Counted from the first letter of the stretch, positions 44,101 through 55,454 are shown. The stretch: 64,000 nt of DNA from DATLMR01 sp964615905 (GCA_964615905.1 CAZTUB010000022.1:1-64000); one strand, 5' to 3'. Notes: generated by a model not told the origin, from the sequence alone. A program made the numbers and translations.

Positions 44101-47100
44101 GCAAAGATTCACCAGCAGTTCCACGCCCACGTAAACCTCTGGCGAAAGCCAATCGAAACCTGCATACCGCACGCGCGCGAGGCTTGCCGCAGCGGGCTTG
44201 AGACAGGCGATTTCCTCTACGCTGCTTATGGCGCGTCCACTGAAGCCTGGCCCGCGATATTATCAACGCAAGACCTCGCCCAATTTGTGAAAGATTATTC
44301 GCCGAACGTAGCGCTGATCGATAAGCTCAAGATTTCAAGCTTTGCCGATGCTCTTGAGCTCATATTGAATTGGGCGCGCGCGCTTCGCGGCGAGACCGTA
44401 TCGCCGCTGTCGCTTTCCGGCGAAGGATTTGATGAGGACAGCTACGTCGAGACATATTGCCACGAGCCGTTCTTTATGATGTTTCAAGCGGTGGTCCGCT
44501 TGAACGTCTGCTTCATCCTCGAAGAGTATGAAAAGGCTTTTGAAGCCGCCCGACTCGCGCGCCGAATCAGTTATCATCTCGCAGGGACAATATGGCCCGT
44601 CTTGCTCGATTTCTGGGGCGGCCTCATTCTGGCCTCACGCTTCGACGCCGCGACGGAAGATGAGCAAAGAATCTATCTCGATGAAATGGAGCAGGCTCGC
44701 GACTCGCTTGTCGTGTTAGCCGAAAATTGCCCGGAGAATTTCCGCTGCCAGTCTCTCCTGCTATCCGCAGAGATCGAGCGCGTAGCTGGCCGCCCGCTTT
44801 CGGCGCTCAACCTCTACGGCGAAGCTCTCGATTATGCCGTCGAGATAAATATGATCCAGCACAAGGCCCTGGCTAACGAGCTACAGGGCAGGTTCTGGCA
44901 AAGGCTGGGGCACGAACAGGTGGCCGTCATGTTTTTGGCCGAAGCTTGCGCCTGTTATGCCGCGTGGGGCGCGGCGGCCAAGGTCGAACAACTTGAGCGC
45001 AAGTATCCGCAGGTTCTAAGCAGGCACACTCTCAAACGGGATCAAGCGCAAGCAGAGATCACAGCAGCGGAGACGGCAGAATCGAGCGCGGAGACGTTGG
45101 ACGTGGTGACGGCGATGCGCGCGGCACAGGCAATCGCCGGTGAAACCGAGCTTGAGCGTTTGCTAAGCAGACTTATGCGCATCGCCATTGAGAACGCGGG
45201 AGCTGAACGCGGCAGCCTGATCTTTGAGCACGACGGCGAGGCGTTTGTTCAGGTTGAAGGCTCACTCGATGCAATCGAGGTCAAGCTGAGCGAAGCAGTG
45301 CCGCTCACACGGGCAAAGAATCTCTCTCGCCGTGTCGTCAACTACGTGAGGAGGACTTCAGAAAGCGTCGTCGTCGCAGACGCGGGAAGCGATGACCTTT
45401 ACGCAACCGATGAATACATACTTTTAGAGCGACCCCGCTCAATCATGTGCGTGCCGATGGTGAACCAGGGTCGGCTCGTCGGCGCGTTCTATCTTGAGAA
45501 CAACCTTGTAACAGACGCTTTCACGGCAGACCGGATCAAGGTAATTCAGCTTGTCTCATCCGAGGCGGCCATCTCTCTTGAAAACGCACAGCTTTATGAC
45601 GAGATGAAACAGGAGGTCGCCCGCAGGCGTGAGGCCGAAGAGATACTACGATCAATCGTTGAAGGGACCGCATCCGTTACAGGGAACGATTTCTTTTACT
45701 CGCTTGTGCGCCATCTCGGCGCCGCGCTCAAAGTCCGCTACGCATTTGTTACGGAGTGCCGCGACACGACGAAGAGTAAAGCCAGATCACTCGCCTTCTG
45801 GACAGGCGAAGACTTTGGCGAAAATTTCGAATATGACGTATCGTTGACGCCTTGCAAGGATGTGCTCGACGGCAAGCCGTGCTTCTACCCCAAAGATATT
45901 CAGACACTTTTTCCGGGCGACACGGACCTGGTCACGTTGAAGGCCGAGAGTTATCTCGGCGTGCCTGTCTTTGATGCGGCGGGCGAAGTGATAGGCCACC
46001 TGGCGGTCCTCGACGACCGGCCAATGGATCACAACCTGCGGCGCGTATCGGTTCTAAAAGTCTTTTCCGCAAGGGCAGGCGCCGAGATGGAACGCCTTCA
46101 AGCCGAAGCGAACCTTCGAGGCGCGCTCGCCGAAGTGGAATCGTTAAAGAACCGCTTGCAGGCTGAAAACGTCTACCTTCAGGAAGAGATTCGCCGCGAT
46201 CATCACTTCGAAGAGATTGTCGGCAGCAGCCCGCCGCTTCTTGATATGCTTGGCCAGATCGAGATAGTCGCCCCGACAGATTCGACCGTTCTGATTAACG
46301 GCGAGACCGGGACAGGAAAGGAACTTATCGCGCGGGCGATACACAACCGCAGCTCTCGCCAGCAGCGCCCGCTTGTAAAAGTTAACTGCGGAGCGATCTC
46401 GGCCGGGCTTGTCGAAAGCGAACTCTTTGGCCACGTCAAAGGCGCTTTCACGGGGGCAATCGATAGGCGTGCAGGACGGTTCGAGCTTGCAAACGGCGGC
46501 ACGCTCTTTCTCGACGAGGTGAGCGAGCTGCCACTTGAGACACAGGTAAAACTGCTGCGCGTGCTCCAGGAGCAGGAGTTCGAGCCCGTCGGCTCAAGCC
46601 GCACCGTCCGCGTCGATGTGCGAATAATCGCCGCGACCAATCGCCGCCTCGAAGAAGCCGTCCGCGAAGGGCGGTTTCGCCAGGACCTTTTCTACCGCCT
46701 CAACGTCTTTCCGCTCCGCGTGCCGTCGCTCAGCGAGCGGCAGTCAGACATACCGCATCTCGTCAGGTTCTTCCTCTCGCGCTTCTCAAAGAAATTTGGA
46801 AAGAGAGTCGATGGCGTTTCGCACGAGAGCATGCAACTGCTGATGAACTATTCGTGGCCGGGTAATGTCCGCGAGCTTCAAAATATCATCGAGCGCGCGG
46901 TCGTGCTGTCTCAAAGCAGCACGCTTACGCTTGGCCGCAACCTCTTCCCTCCCCTTGAGATGACCGACCGCCTCGCGTTTTCAAAAGGTGTTGGTACGCT
47001 CAATGCCTCTGCTCGACCTCAAAACAGCGCCGACGAACCACCCATCACGCTTCAAGAGGTGGAGCGCCGCCATATCCTCGATATCCTCGATCAGACCGGC

Positions 47101-47214
47101 TGGACCATCGACGGACCGAACGGTGCAGCCCGACTCCTCAGCCTCCACCCGAACACCCTCCGCAGCCGCTTGAAGAAACTGGGCATCCAACGACCCCGCC
47201 ACGAAATATCGTAG
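41143..47214 (+). CDS. Pseudokinase-ATPase-GAF-sigma-54 activator fusion (2023 residues)
   Basis: Domains in order: protein-kinase fold (about 1-270), STAND/AAA-type ATPase (Walker A GYSGIGKT near 328, Walker B VIFLDDLQWAD near 453), long helical-repeat region (about 700-1320), two GAF domains (about 1335-1490 and 1500-1645), short coiled coil, sigma-54-interaction AAA domain (about 1687-1916, GETGTGKE, the loop GAFTGA, LFLDE) and a Fis-type helix-turn-helix (1966-2019). GAFTGA identifies a true sigma-54 polymerase activator. The kinase part looks dead: the catalytic loop reads LKNINP (Asp replaced by Asn), DFG is DFS, and the Gly-rich loop is absent. ATG 41143 follows GAGG; a TTG at 41038 would overlap the small gene. 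Probable input: small molecules or proteins through kinase and GAF parts. Output: the sigma-54 promoter at 47340. Confidence 0.88.
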   Translation: MGNPDYEVIQELTRTEWYILQRARRGRDGKNVLLKSPLRNPPSLSDLVLLERELETLRELSARGLASAVEMRRDERACFLVMEDSGGIPLSSLFIRQSLPIESFLKIAIQLCTVLAELHRRNIILKNINPASILVHPETREVQIVDFSHAWRASGESQQIVSPYTLGEMLAYVSPEQTGRMNRSIDYRTDFYSLGVTLYELLTGAVPFRSDDTLELIHWHIARTARPPVEINPDIPEVISQIVMKLLSKTAEQRYQSALGLREDLERCETEWAAHRKVEPFALGSKDVSDRFLVSQKLYGRDREVKDMLAAFDRACDGPAAMMLVAGYSGIGKTSLIQELYKPIVRERGYFISGKFDQIARIPYGAFIQAFRALCREMLTEGEEQLAFWRDSLSQALGVNCSVIAEVIPEIELILGPQPPAPVLGPAEAQNRFRLVFQNFVSTLARKEHPLVIFLDDLQWADSATLNLLQPLLASPDIQYLFLIGAYRDNEVNAAHPLARALHDLAEDRVRLHHVALGPLALGDLALLIRDTLHGDLADVEPLARLVLHKTEGNPFFVIQFLKALYNAKLIEFDYDHSRWVFHVEAIAEAGMTDNVIDLMTRRIQKLSTKAQGALMLGACIGSRFDLHTLAVVSQQSCEATAADLSEALDEGVILPIRDSYAPLAGDASALETEANPLYSFLHDRMQQAAYALIPSERKQLVHLTVGRLLLEKAGGDAVEENGFDIVNHLNLGSSLITDETERLTLARLNLNAGRRAKSSTAYEAALGYFNSGIALLSDKHWDSNYELAFALNLEAAESQYLCGNFDEAGRKIDLLLDRARTSLDRAKVYNLRMVQYENMSRYADALAVARESLALFGLSFPDSAEDKQAALEHEIASIQSLLADRQISSLIDLPVADDPDVRMVMNILTDIWSPAYITGDAVLARLISATMVRLSLVFGNVEESAYGYVTHAITVGPVREDYQSAYEFGRLALRVNERFNDSRRRAKIHQQFHAHVNLWRKPIETCIPHAREACRSGLETGDFLYAAYGASTEAWPAILSTQDLAQFVKDYSPNVALIDKLKISSFADALELILNWARALRGETVSPLSLSGEGFDEDSYVETYCHEPFFMMFQAVVRLNVCFILEEYEKAFEAARLARRISYHLAGTIWPVLLDFWGGLILASRFDAATEDEQRIYLDEMEQARDSLVVLAENCPENFRCQSLLLSAEIERVAGRPLSALNLYGEALDYAVEINMIQHKALANELQGRFWQRLGHEQVAVMFLAEACACYAAWGAAAKVEQLERKYPQVLSRHTLKRDQAQAEITAAETAESSAETLDVVTAMRAAQAIAGETELERLLSRLMRIAIENAGAERGSLIFEHDGEAFVQVEGSLDAIEVKLSEAVPLTRAKNLSRRVVNYVRRTSESVVVADAGSDDLYATDEYILLERPRSIMCVPMVNQGRLVGAFYLENNLVTDAFTADRIKVIQLVSSEAAISLENAQLYDEMKQEVARRREAEEILRSIVEGTASVTGNDFFYSLVRHLGAALKVRYAFVTECRDTTKSKARSLAFWTGEDFGENFEYDVSLTPCKDVLDGKPCFYPKDIQTLFPGDTDLVTLKAESYLGVPVFDAAGEVIGHLAVLDDRPMDHNLRRVSVLKVFSARAGAEMERLQAEANLRGALAEVESLKNRLQAENVYLQEEIRRDHHFEEIVGSSPPLLDMLGQIEIVAPTDSTVLINGETGTGKELIARAIHNRSSRQQRPLVKVNCGAISAGLVESELFGHVKGAFTGAIDRRAGRFELANGGTLFLDEVSELPLETQVKLLRVLQEQEFEPVGSSRTVRVDVRIIAATNRRLEEAVREGRFRQDLFYRLNVFPLRVPSLSERQSDIPHLVRFFLSRFSKKFGKRVDGVSHESMQLLMNYSWPGNVRELQNIIERAVVLSQSSTLTLGRNLFPPLEMTDRLAFSKGVGTLNASARPQNSADEPPITLQEVERRHILDILDQTGWTIDGPNGAARLLSLHPNTLRSRLKKLGIQRPRHEIS

Positions 47215-47263
47215 TTCACCTCGCCACTTCCTGGCCTCGCCCACGAACCACGAAATATCGTGG
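47199..47263. promoter_or_regulatory. Twin palindromes, candidate activator-binding sites
   Basis: CCACGAAATATCGTAG (47199-47214) and CCACGAAATATCGTGG (47248-47263) are nearly identical 16-base palindromes, centres 49 bases apart. The first overlaps the stop codon of the giant regulator. They lie about 100 and 150 bases upstream of the sigma-54 promoter core at 47340, the usual place for enhancer sites. An additional half-site CACGAA lies at 47242-47247. Confidence 0.7.
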
Positions 47264-47339
47264 CAGCACGATTATCCCTTCGTTTGTTATAAGCCCTGTT
47301 ATTTAAGCATTTAAGTAAGGACTGATATGCTGAGGGGCC

Positions 47340-47354
47340 TGGAATGACCCTTGC
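47340..47354 (+). promoter_or_regulatory. Sigma-54 (-24/-12) promoter before the STAS gene
   Basis: TGGAATGACCCTTGC at 47340-47354 has GG (47341-47342) and GC (47353-47354) exactly ten bases apart, with TTGC in the -12 box as in the sigma-54 consensus. Transcription would start near 47366, about 20 bases before the STAS start codon. Confidence 0.7.
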
Positions 47355-47385
47355 CCTAACGACACTTGGAGAAAGGAGTCGCGTG

Positions 47386-47640
47386 ATGCTGAGGATTTCG
47401 GAGATGAGCGCAAAGGGCGAAGAGAAGGCGTTGCGGTTAGAGGGCGAAGTGATTGGCCCGTGGGTCGACGAGGTAAGAAAGGTCTGTGAGCCGCTACTGA
47501 GCAACGGCCATCGGCTGACGCTCGATCTGGCCGATGTGTCGTTTGTTGACCGCAACGGTATCGCGCTTCTTAAGGCATTGATGAACTCTCAGGTCACGCT
47601 CGTTAACTGCTCGTCATTTCTCGCCGGGCAGCTTAGATGA
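47386..47640 (+). CDS. STAS-domain protein (anti-sigma-antagonist-like)
   Basis: The 84-residue protein has a STAS-like fold: beta-rich start, ALRLEGEVIGPWVDEV, LTLDLADVSFVDRNGIALLKAL and VTLVNCSSFLAGQLR. Where classical antagonists have a phosphorylatable Ser (Asp-Ser-Ser/Thr-Gly), this one has Asp-Arg-Asn-Gly, so control by phosphorylation is unlikely. ATG 47386 follows AAAGGAG seven bases upstream. It is the first gene behind the sigma-54 promoter and ends 14 bases before the ECF sigma gene. It may bind an anti-sigma factor for that sigma factor. Confidence 0.78.
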   Translation: MLRISEMSAKGEEKALRLEGEVIGPWVDEVRKVCEPLLSNGHRLTLDLADVSFVDRNGIALLKALMNSQVTLVNCSSFLAGQLR

Positions 47641-47654
47641 AGGGAGAACTTGCC

Positions 47655-48245
47655 ATGTCTGTTAATGCGGATGCGCAAAAACTTTTGGAGAGCTTCGAAT
47701 CGGAAGCCTTACCCCAGATGAACGATCTTTACAGGGCAGCTTCTTCGATGCTCGGCAACCGTACCGAGGCTGAGGATGTTTTACAGGAGACATACCTGCA
47801 AGCCTGGAAGTCTTTTCACCGCTTTACACCGGGCACAAACTGCCGCGCGTGGCTTTTTAAGATTCTCTTTCACGTCATACAGCACAACCGGCGCAAGTGG
47901 TTCAAGGCGCGGCTGGTGCGAGAAGAGGAAGAGAATCTGGAAGCAATACTTGTATACGAAGCGCCAATTCCGCAAGACCTGAGCGATGAAGACGTGCTGG
48001 CCGCGTTCCAGAAGATCCCTCTTGCATACCGCGAAGTGGTGCTGCTGTCGGACGTATACGACTTCACGTACAAGGAGATTCAAGAGACTCTGGCCATACC
48101 GATAGGAACGGTGATGTCGCGGCTGAGCAGAGGCCGCCAGTTGTTGCGGACCTGCCTGGCAGAGTTCGCCAGCCCGGCCTCGCCGCAGGCGGCAGTTGCG
48201 GCGGGCTCGACTCTCAGAGCGACCAGCACGGCGCAGTTATTTTGA
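47655..48245 (+). CDS. ECF-type RNA polymerase sigma factor
   Basis: The 196-residue protein has the two sigma domains: region 2 (LYRAASSMLGNRTEAEDVLQETYLQAWKSFHRF, about 20-55, then WLFKILFHVIQHNRR) and region 4 (IPLAYREVVLLSDVYDFTYKEIQETLAIPIGTVMSRLSRGRQLL, about 125-170). The C-terminal ~25 residues are low-complexity. ATG 47655 follows AAGGGAG; a start at 47637 overlapping the STAS stop is an alternative. No anti-sigma gene is adjacent; a zinc-finger membrane protein at 58255 is the nearest candidate. It is likely cotranscribed with the STAS gene. Confidence 0.92.
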   Translation: MSVNADAQKLLESFESEALPQMNDLYRAASSMLGNRTEAEDVLQETYLQAWKSFHRFTPGTNCRAWLFKILFHVIQHNRRKWFKARLVREEEENLEAILVYEAPIPQDLSDEDVLAAFQKIPLAYREVVLLSDVYDFTYKEIQETLAIPIGTVMSRLSRGRQLLRTCLAEFASPASPQAAVAAGSTLRATSTAQLF

Positions 48246-48340
48246 GCGCGTGGAATTTTACGCGCGGCCCGCGGCATTCAACAGGTGAACGAAAGATAAT
48301 TATTCAATGCCAGATTCGGTTTCCTTTTGGAGATAGAGTT

Positions 48341-49912
48341 ATGTCTGACGGAAACGATTACGACGTTATCATCATCGGCACGGGAGCAGGTGGCGGGACG
48401 CTCGGCTACAGGCTTGCTCCTTCAGGCAAACGAATCCTCTTTATCGAGCGCGGCGGCTATGTGCCACGCGAAAAGGACAACTGGAACTCGCGGGCGGTAA
48501 ACCTCGAAGGCAAGTATCAAACTAAGGAAAGATGGCGAGACAAGGACGGCAAGGAGTTGCATCCGCACACGAATTACTATGTCGGCGGCAACACAAAATT
48601 TTACGGCGCGGCGCTATTTCGTTTTCGCAAAGAGGACTTCGGCGAGATTCGCCACCACGGCGGCATATCGCCCGCGTGGCCCATCTCTTACGAAGAGATG
48701 GAGCCCTATTATCTCCAGGCAGAGCATCTCTACAACGTGCACGGCGAACGCGGCGAAGACCCTACGGACCCGCCTGCGAGCGGGCCTTATCCGCATGCTG
48801 CGGTTAGTCACGAGCCGCGCATACAGCACTTGAGCGACGACTTTGCTCGCCAGGGCTTGCGCCCCTTCCATGTGCCCGTGGGCGTTATGCTGGACGAAAA
48901 TAACCCGCACGCCAGCAAGTGCATAAGGTGTAATACGTGCGACGGTTTCCCCTGCATGGTGCAGGCGAAGGCCGACGCTCAGGTGTGCGCGGTGGACCCT
49001 GCGCGGGCATACTCAAACGTAGACTTGCTGACGAACGCGCGCGTAACTCACCTTCAAACCGGCGCGTCAGGGCGCGAGGTGACGCGAGTTCTTGTCGAGC
49101 GCGGAGGCGAGCGAGAGGCTTACTCGGCAAAGATCGTGGTCGTTTCAGCAGGGGCAATAAATTCGGCCGCGCTGTTGCTGCGGTCTGCCAACGTGCGTCA
49201 CCCGCGAGGGCTTGCTAACGGCTCGGATACAGTCGGGAGGCACTACATGGGCCACGTAAACTCTGTGCTGATGGCCATCTCAAAATGCCCTAACCCCACG
49301 GTCTTTCAAAAGACGCTTGCGGTAAATGATTTCTATTTCGGCTCGAAAGAGTGGGACTATCCGATGGGCCACATCTCTTTTGTCGGCAAGCTGGACGGCG
49401 ATACTTTAAAAGCTGGCGCGCCGCCGCTTGTGCCGGGCTTCACGCTCGACCTGATGGCCAACCATTCGCTCGACTTCTGGCTTACATCTGAGGACCTGCC
49501 CGACCCCAAAAACCGTGTAACGCTTGACCGCGAAGGAAATGTTGTCTTGCGCTACAAGCCGAATAATGAAGAGGGACATAAGCGCCTCATCAAAAAGCTC
49601 GAAGGGCTGCTACAGCAGCAGAGCAAGTGTCCTGAGCACGGGCACGAGTGCCACGTCGGGCTTTTCTCGCGCCATCTCTTTGCCGGACAGCGCATCCCAC
49701 TTGCGGGGGTGGCGCACCAGAACGGCACCGTTCGATTCGGGCACGACCCGCGAACATCTGCGCTCGACGTTTATTGCAAGGCGCACGAAGTCGATAACCT
49801 TTACGTGGTAGACGCGAGCTTCTTCCCGTCGAGCGCGGCGGTCAATCCCGGCCTCACGATCATGGCGAACGCGCTGAGAGTCGGAGACCACTTGCTCGAC
49901 CGGCTCGGTTAA
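48341..49912 (+). CDS. GMC-family oxidoreductase
   Basis: The 523-residue flavoprotein has FAD-binding GTGAGG at residues 13-18, a Cys-rich part CIRCNTCDGFPC near 195, and the GMC C-terminus VDASFFPSSAAVNPGLTIMANALRVGDH with an Asn-rich catalytic region. GMC enzymes oxidise sugars, alcohols or choline. The 560-residue Acidobacteriota/Rhizobium relatives include glucose- and gluconate-oxidising types. ATG 48341 with GGAG upstream is preferred over a start 33 codons earlier. It follows the ECF sigma gene by 95 bases and may depend on it. Confidence 0.86.
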   Translation: MSDGNDYDVIIIGTGAGGGTLGYRLAPSGKRILFIERGGYVPREKDNWNSRAVNLEGKYQTKERWRDKDGKELHPHTNYYVGGNTKFYGAALFRFRKEDFGEIRHHGGISPAWPISYEEMEPYYLQAEHLYNVHGERGEDPTDPPASGPYPHAAVSHEPRIQHLSDDFARQGLRPFHVPVGVMLDENNPHASKCIRCNTCDGFPCMVQAKADAQVCAVDPARAYSNVDLLTNARVTHLQTGASGREVTRVLVERGGEREAYSAKIVVVSAGAINSAALLLRSANVRHPRGLANGSDTVGRHYMGHVNSVLMAISKCPNPTVFQKTLAVNDFYFGSKEWDYPMGHISFVGKLDGDTLKAGAPPLVPGFTLDLMANHSLDFWLTSEDLPDPKNRVTLDREGNVVLRYKPNNEEGHKRLIKKLEGLLQQQSKCPEHGHECHVGLFSRHLFAGQRIPLAGVAHQNGTVRFGHDPRTSALDVYCKAHEVDNLYVVDASFFPSSAAVNPGLTIMANALRVGDHLLDRLG

Positions 49913-49922
49913 GAGAACAACT

Positions 49923-51056
49923 ATGAAACTTGCGAAAACAGATTTCGGATTCCCGGTCTCGCGGATCAAGGCGGCTATGGTTATAAAATTGAGTTTCTTA
50001 GCGATCCTCTTTTTCCCGCAGGCAATCGCTGGGAATCACCCACTCCACACGGCGGGGAGCCGTGGACTGAGCGAACCCCATCTCGTTCAGTCAACAGGCG
50101 CGGCTCCTCGCCCCTCCCTGATCATTGGGGCTCTGGATGCTGTCGGGGTAACTGTGCAGGACGCAGACGCAGCAATTGAATTCTTCTCGAAGGTGCTCTC
50201 GTTTGAAAAAGTCTCTGACGTAGAGCTGGCAGGAGATGAGTATGACCGGCTTCAAGGGGTATTCGGGGTAAGGATGCGAGTCGTACGTATGAAACTGGGT
50301 GATGAGTTCATAAAGTTGACCGAATACCTTGCGCCGCGCGGCCGCCCGATTCCTGCGGACTCGCGAAGCAATGACGGCTGGTTTCAACACATCGCGATCA
50401 TCACAAACGATATGGATCGCGCTTACGAGTGGCTGCGCAAGAATAGAGTTCAGCACGCTTCGCAGGGGCCGCAGACGTTACCCGATTGGAACAAGAACGC
50501 GGGTGGCATAAAAGCTTTTTACTTTAAAGACCCCGAAGGGCACGTTCTTGAAATCCTCCAGTTCCCCAGAGGCAAAGGTAACGCGAAATGGCACAGGCCA
50601 TCCGACAGGCTATTTTTGGGAATAGACCACACCGCGATTGTCGTCGGCGACACTGAAGCGAGCTTGAATCTTTACCGCGACACGCTTGGAATGAAGGTGA
50701 CAGGCGAGAGCGAAAATTACGGCATTGAGCAAGAGCGTTTGAATAACGTTTTTGGCGCGCGGCTGCGGATCACGGCCTTGAGCGCCCCAGCAGGGCCCGG
50801 AATCGAGCTGCTCGAATACATCGCGCCGCGAGACGGCCGCCCTTATCCGCAAGACGCGCGGACAAACGATCTTTACAACTGGCAGACACGGCTGCTCGTT
50901 GCGAACGCCGCCCAGGCTGCGAAGGTACTGGGCGAGCGAAGATACAGGTTTGTGTCGTCGGGCGTGGTGGCGGTCCCTGCGTCAGAGATGGAGATTAAAA
51001 AGAGCTTTCTTGTTCGCGACCCGGACGGACATGTATTACAGTTGATCGAAAAATAA
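49923..51056 (+). CDS. Exported protein with two VOC (glyoxalase-like) domains
   Basis: The 377-residue protein has a signal-like segment (MVIKLSFLAILFFPQAIAG, starting at ATG 49977, an alternative start). Two tandem VOC domains follow, about 65-215 (VGVTVQDADAAIEFFSKVLSFEKV to FKDPEGHVLEILQFP) and 225-377 (IDHTAIVVGDTEASLNLYRDTLGMKV to VRDPDGHVLQLIEK). Each has His and Glu positions that could bind a metal. The family spans glyoxalase I, dioxygenases and epimerases, so no function can be fixed. It lies ten bases after the GMC gene and 13 before the flavin reductase. Confidence 0.8.
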   Translation: MKLAKTDFGFPVSRIKAAMVIKLSFLAILFFPQAIAGNHPLHTAGSRGLSEPHLVQSTGAAPRPSLIIGALDAVGVTVQDADAAIEFFSKVLSFEKVSDVELAGDEYDRLQGVFGVRMRVVRMKLGDEFIKLTEYLAPRGRPIPADSRSNDGWFQHIAIITNDMDRAYEWLRKNRVQHASQGPQTLPDWNKNAGGIKAFYFKDPEGHVLEILQFPRGKGNAKWHRPSDRLFLGIDHTAIVVGDTEASLNLYRDTLGMKVTGESENYGIEQERLNNVFGARLRITALSAPAGPGIELLEYIAPRDGRPYPQDARTNDLYNWQTRLLVANAAQAAKVLGERRYRFVSSGVVAVPASEMEIKKSFLVRDPDGHVLQLIEK

Positions 51057-51069
51057 GGGGGAGCGAAAA

Positions 51070-51639
51070 ATGAGTTCTACACGACCGCTTTTTATTCCGG
51101 TGATTCTAGGGACAGCGCGTAAGGGCCGCGCCAGCGAGCACGTGGCAAAATTTGTACTCGCGGAGGTCGCCAAACGGGCAGGAGTCGAGACGGAGCTTAT
51201 CGACATAAGAGAACTGCGGTTCCCTGACGACGATGCGGGCGAAGCGATCAAAGACCCGAACTTTTCTGCGACCGTCGAACGCGCGGACGCGCTGATAATT
51301 GTCGCGCCCGAATACAACCACGGTTACCCGGGGCTGCTCAAACACGCGCTGGATACGAACTTGAAAGAGTACATCCATAAAGCGGTCGGCATCTGCGGCG
51401 TGTCGGCGGGGTCGTTTGGCGGTACACGCGTCATAGAGAACCTTCTGCCCGTCATGCGCGAGCTTGGGCTCGTGACTATCTTCTGGGATGGCAACTTCGG
51501 CCAGGTCCAGAAGATTTTTGATGACCAGGGAAACCTCCTCGATCAAGCATACATAAAGCGGACCGACAAATTTCTTAAAGAGTTAATCTGGATGGCTCGC
51601 GTCTTACGCTACGGTCGCGAGCATATTGCCCCGGAGTAA
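51070..51639 (+). CDS. NADPH-dependent FMN reductase-like protein
   Basis: The 189-residue flavodoxin-fold protein has the ILGTARKGRASEHVAKFVL start and APEYNHGYPGLLKHALDTNL near 77-96, the FMN-binding and dimer loop of NADPH-dependent FMN reductases, then GSFGGTRVIENLLPVMRELG. Such enzymes reduce flavins, quinones or azo compounds. GGGGGAG is close before ATG 51070. It sits 13 bases after the VOC gene and 15 before the glucosidase gene. Confidence 0.9.
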   Translation: MSSTRPLFIPVILGTARKGRASEHVAKFVLAEVAKRAGVETELIDIRELRFPDDDAGEAIKDPNFSATVERADALIIVAPEYNHGYPGLLKHALDTNLKEYIHKAVGICGVSAGSFGGTRVIENLLPVMRELGLVTIFWDGNFGQVQKIFDDQGNLLDQAYIKRTDKFLKELIWMARVLRYGREHIAPE

Positions 51640-51654
51640 GGAAAGGAACCGATT

Positions 51655-54306
<2,652 letters not shown>

Positions 54307-54350
54307 CATAAAAGAGTTTTCCCGGCGGGACAGCAAGGAGAATAAGGATT

Positions 54351-55454
54351 ATGAAAGCTGTAGCGGTATTTCCCGGTCAACCCAACACAGTACATATTGC
54401 CGAGCTGCCCAGGCCGTCGATAAACGACATCCCCGGCGGGCGCGGTGTTGTGGTCAAGGTTCTGCGGGTCGGAGTAGACGGAACTGATAAAGAGATCAAC
54501 GCCGCAGATTACGGCGCTGCGCCCGAAGGGTACGATTTCCTCGTGCTCGGTCACGAAAGCTTTGGCCAGGTCGAATCGGTCGGACCAAACGTGACCGAGG
54601 TAAAACCCGGCGAATATGTTGTGGCCACTGTGCGGCGGCCGGGCTCAAGCATATACGACCTGATCGGCACGAATGATATGACTACCGATGATATATACTT
54701 CGAGCGAGGCATTAACCTGCGACACGGTTATTTGACGGAGTATTACGTCGATGACGTTGAATATATCGTCAAGGTTCCGCAGGGCCTTAAACAGATTGGT
54801 GTTCTGCTCGAACCGATGACGGTTGTTGAGAAGGGCATCCACCAGGCATACGAGATACAACGACGGCTCAAAGTCTGGCGGCCACGGCGAGCGGCGGTGA
54901 TGGGTGCAGGAACTATAGGCCTGCTCGCAACTCTCGCGCTGAGATTGCGAGGGCTCGATGTTACTACGTTTGGCCGAACGCGCAAGCCCTATCTCAACTC
55001 TGACCTTCTGGAAGCCCTCGGGGCCAGATACGAATCGACCGCGGAGCTGGGTGTAATTGAAGGCTCGGAGAAGTATGGCCCGTTCGACCTGATATTCGAA
55101 GCCACTGGCTATTCGCCTGTTGTGTTTGACAGCCTTCAGGCTCTAGGCAAAAACGGCGTGCTTGTGCTATCGAGCGTGACGGGCGGCGACCGCAAAATCG
55201 AAGTGCCCGCAGACAAGATCAACCTTGAATTCGTGCTCGGAAACAAGGTTATGGTCGGGACGGTCAACGCGAACCGCGAATATTTTGAGATGGGTGTGCG
55301 CGACATGGCGCAGGCCGAAGCCGAATACCGGGGCTGGCTAGAAAGACTTCTGACGCACCCTGTCCGGGGGCTTGAGAATTACCGCGAGTTGTTCGACAAG
55401 CTGACCAATGCGAAAGGGGCGATAAAAGTCTTTTGCGAAGTCGCCGATCTTTAA
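54351..55454 (+). CDS. gdh: Glucose 1-dehydrogenase, archaeal medium-chain type
   Basis: The 367-residue protein resembles archaeal glucose dehydrogenases of the medium-chain dehydrogenase superfamily: GVDGTDKEIN near 41-50, GHESFG at 67-72, EYYVDDVEYIVKVPQ, LEPMTVVEKGI near 155 and the dinucleotide-binding AAVMGAGTIGLLATLALRL near 182. The catalytic zinc ligand is Asp43 where alcohol dehydrogenases have Cys; His68 and Glu69 are present. An Asp here is known from haloarchaeal glucose dehydrogenase. The four-Cys structural zinc loop is missing. Product: gluconolactone. The gene follows the GH63 gene by 44 bases. Confidence 0.87.
   Translation: MKAVAVFPGQPNTVHIAELPRPSINDIPGGRGVVVKVLRVGVDGTDKEINAADYGAAPEGYDFLVLGHESFGQVESVGPNVTEVKPGEYVVATVRRPGSSIYDLIGTNDMTTDDIYFERGINLRHGYLTEYYVDDVEYIVKVPQGLKQIGVLLEPMTVVEKGIHQAYEIQRRLKVWRPRRAAVMGAGTIGLLATLALRLRGLDVTTFGRTRKPYLNSDLLEALGARYESTAELGVIEGSEKYGPFDLIFEATGYSPVVFDSLQALGKNGVLVLSSVTGGDRKIEVPADKINLEFVLGNKVMVGTVNANREYFEMGVRDMAQAEAEYRGWLERLLTHPVRGLENYRELFDKLTNAKGAIKVFCEVADL

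Noticed and set aside
47344..47385. Earlier start for the STAS gene at 47344
   Set aside because: It would place the start codon inside the sigma-54 promoter; ATG 47386 has a strong ribosome site.
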